Origin: JADFUZ01 sp034430415
GTDB taxonomy: Bacteria > Chloroflexota > Dehalococcoidia > GIF9 > AB-539-J10
Length of the DNA: 15,410 nucleotides
Direction: 5' to 3'
Assembly: GCA_034430415.1 (NCBI GenBank)
Contig: DAOUEN010000025.1
Location: 1 to 15,410, forward strand
The notes beneath the pieces are model-generated. The model had not been told where the DNA came from. It searched no databases and worked only from the letters and a program-made list of their open reading frames with translations. The position numbers were made by a program, and so were the translations under genes. This document shows, piece after piece, positions 15,376 through 15,410 of the stretch; positions within the stretch are counted from its first letter, which is position 1, and each line of letters opens with the position of its first letter.

Positions 15376-15410
15376 AACACGCCTCCAGTCATCGATTCAG
15401 CTTCTGTCAT

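Overview
The window is about 62% G+C, with strong Shine-Dalgarno sites and long bacterial genes. It is dominated by a cluster of PAS-rich sensory proteins. The style of these proteins, the 'TCATTGCGAG' intergenic repeat and the CATCACG-type 7-bp repeats would fit an environmental Chloroflexota genome (Dehalococcoidia-like). That placement is an impression from sequence style, not a proof.

Layout. (1) nt 1-1679: 3' part of a hybrid histidine kinase (PAS-PAS-HisKA-HATPase-REC) cut by the window edge. (2) nt 1931-2833: an FkbM-type methyltransferase whose product looks unrelated to signalling. (3) nt 3164-12643: five genes in one direction. They are a PAS-PAS-HD-GYP protein; a GAF/GAF-like/4xPAS NarX-type (HisKA_3) kinase; a GAF/3xPAS HisKA_3 kinase; a short PAS-HisKA_3 kinase; and a receiver-only response regulator. 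(4) nt 12796-13206: a PPC/DUF296 protein. (5) Minus strand, nt 15375 down to 13229: a small DUF3311-like membrane protein translationally coupled to a sodium:solute symporter, then a separately promoted 116-aa membrane protein.

How the genes relate. The sensor genes are paralogues assembled from a shared stock of modules. The same GAF, PAS, kinase-core and start-region blocks recur at high nucleotide identity in different combinations. The HD-GYP gene and the first HisKA_3 kinase share a near-identical translation start and N-terminal coiled coil but have different outputs (c-di-GMP hydrolase type versus histidine kinase). The HisKA_3 kinases would normally phosphorylate NarL/FixJ regulators, but the only regulator here has no DNA-binding domain.

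The most interesting signal is non-coding. Four intergenic arrays of a 17-bp motif (best form GTAGGACAAAYACCTAC, itself a dyad) are repeated with an exact 23-bp period, giving 3, 3, 3 and 5 units. They lie before the HD-GYP gene, the first and second HisKA_3 kinases and the receiver gene. Each array ends at or just before the expected -35 region of a candidate sigma70-type promoter. This looks like a common activator regulon that controls the cluster. I do not recognise the motif as a named operator.
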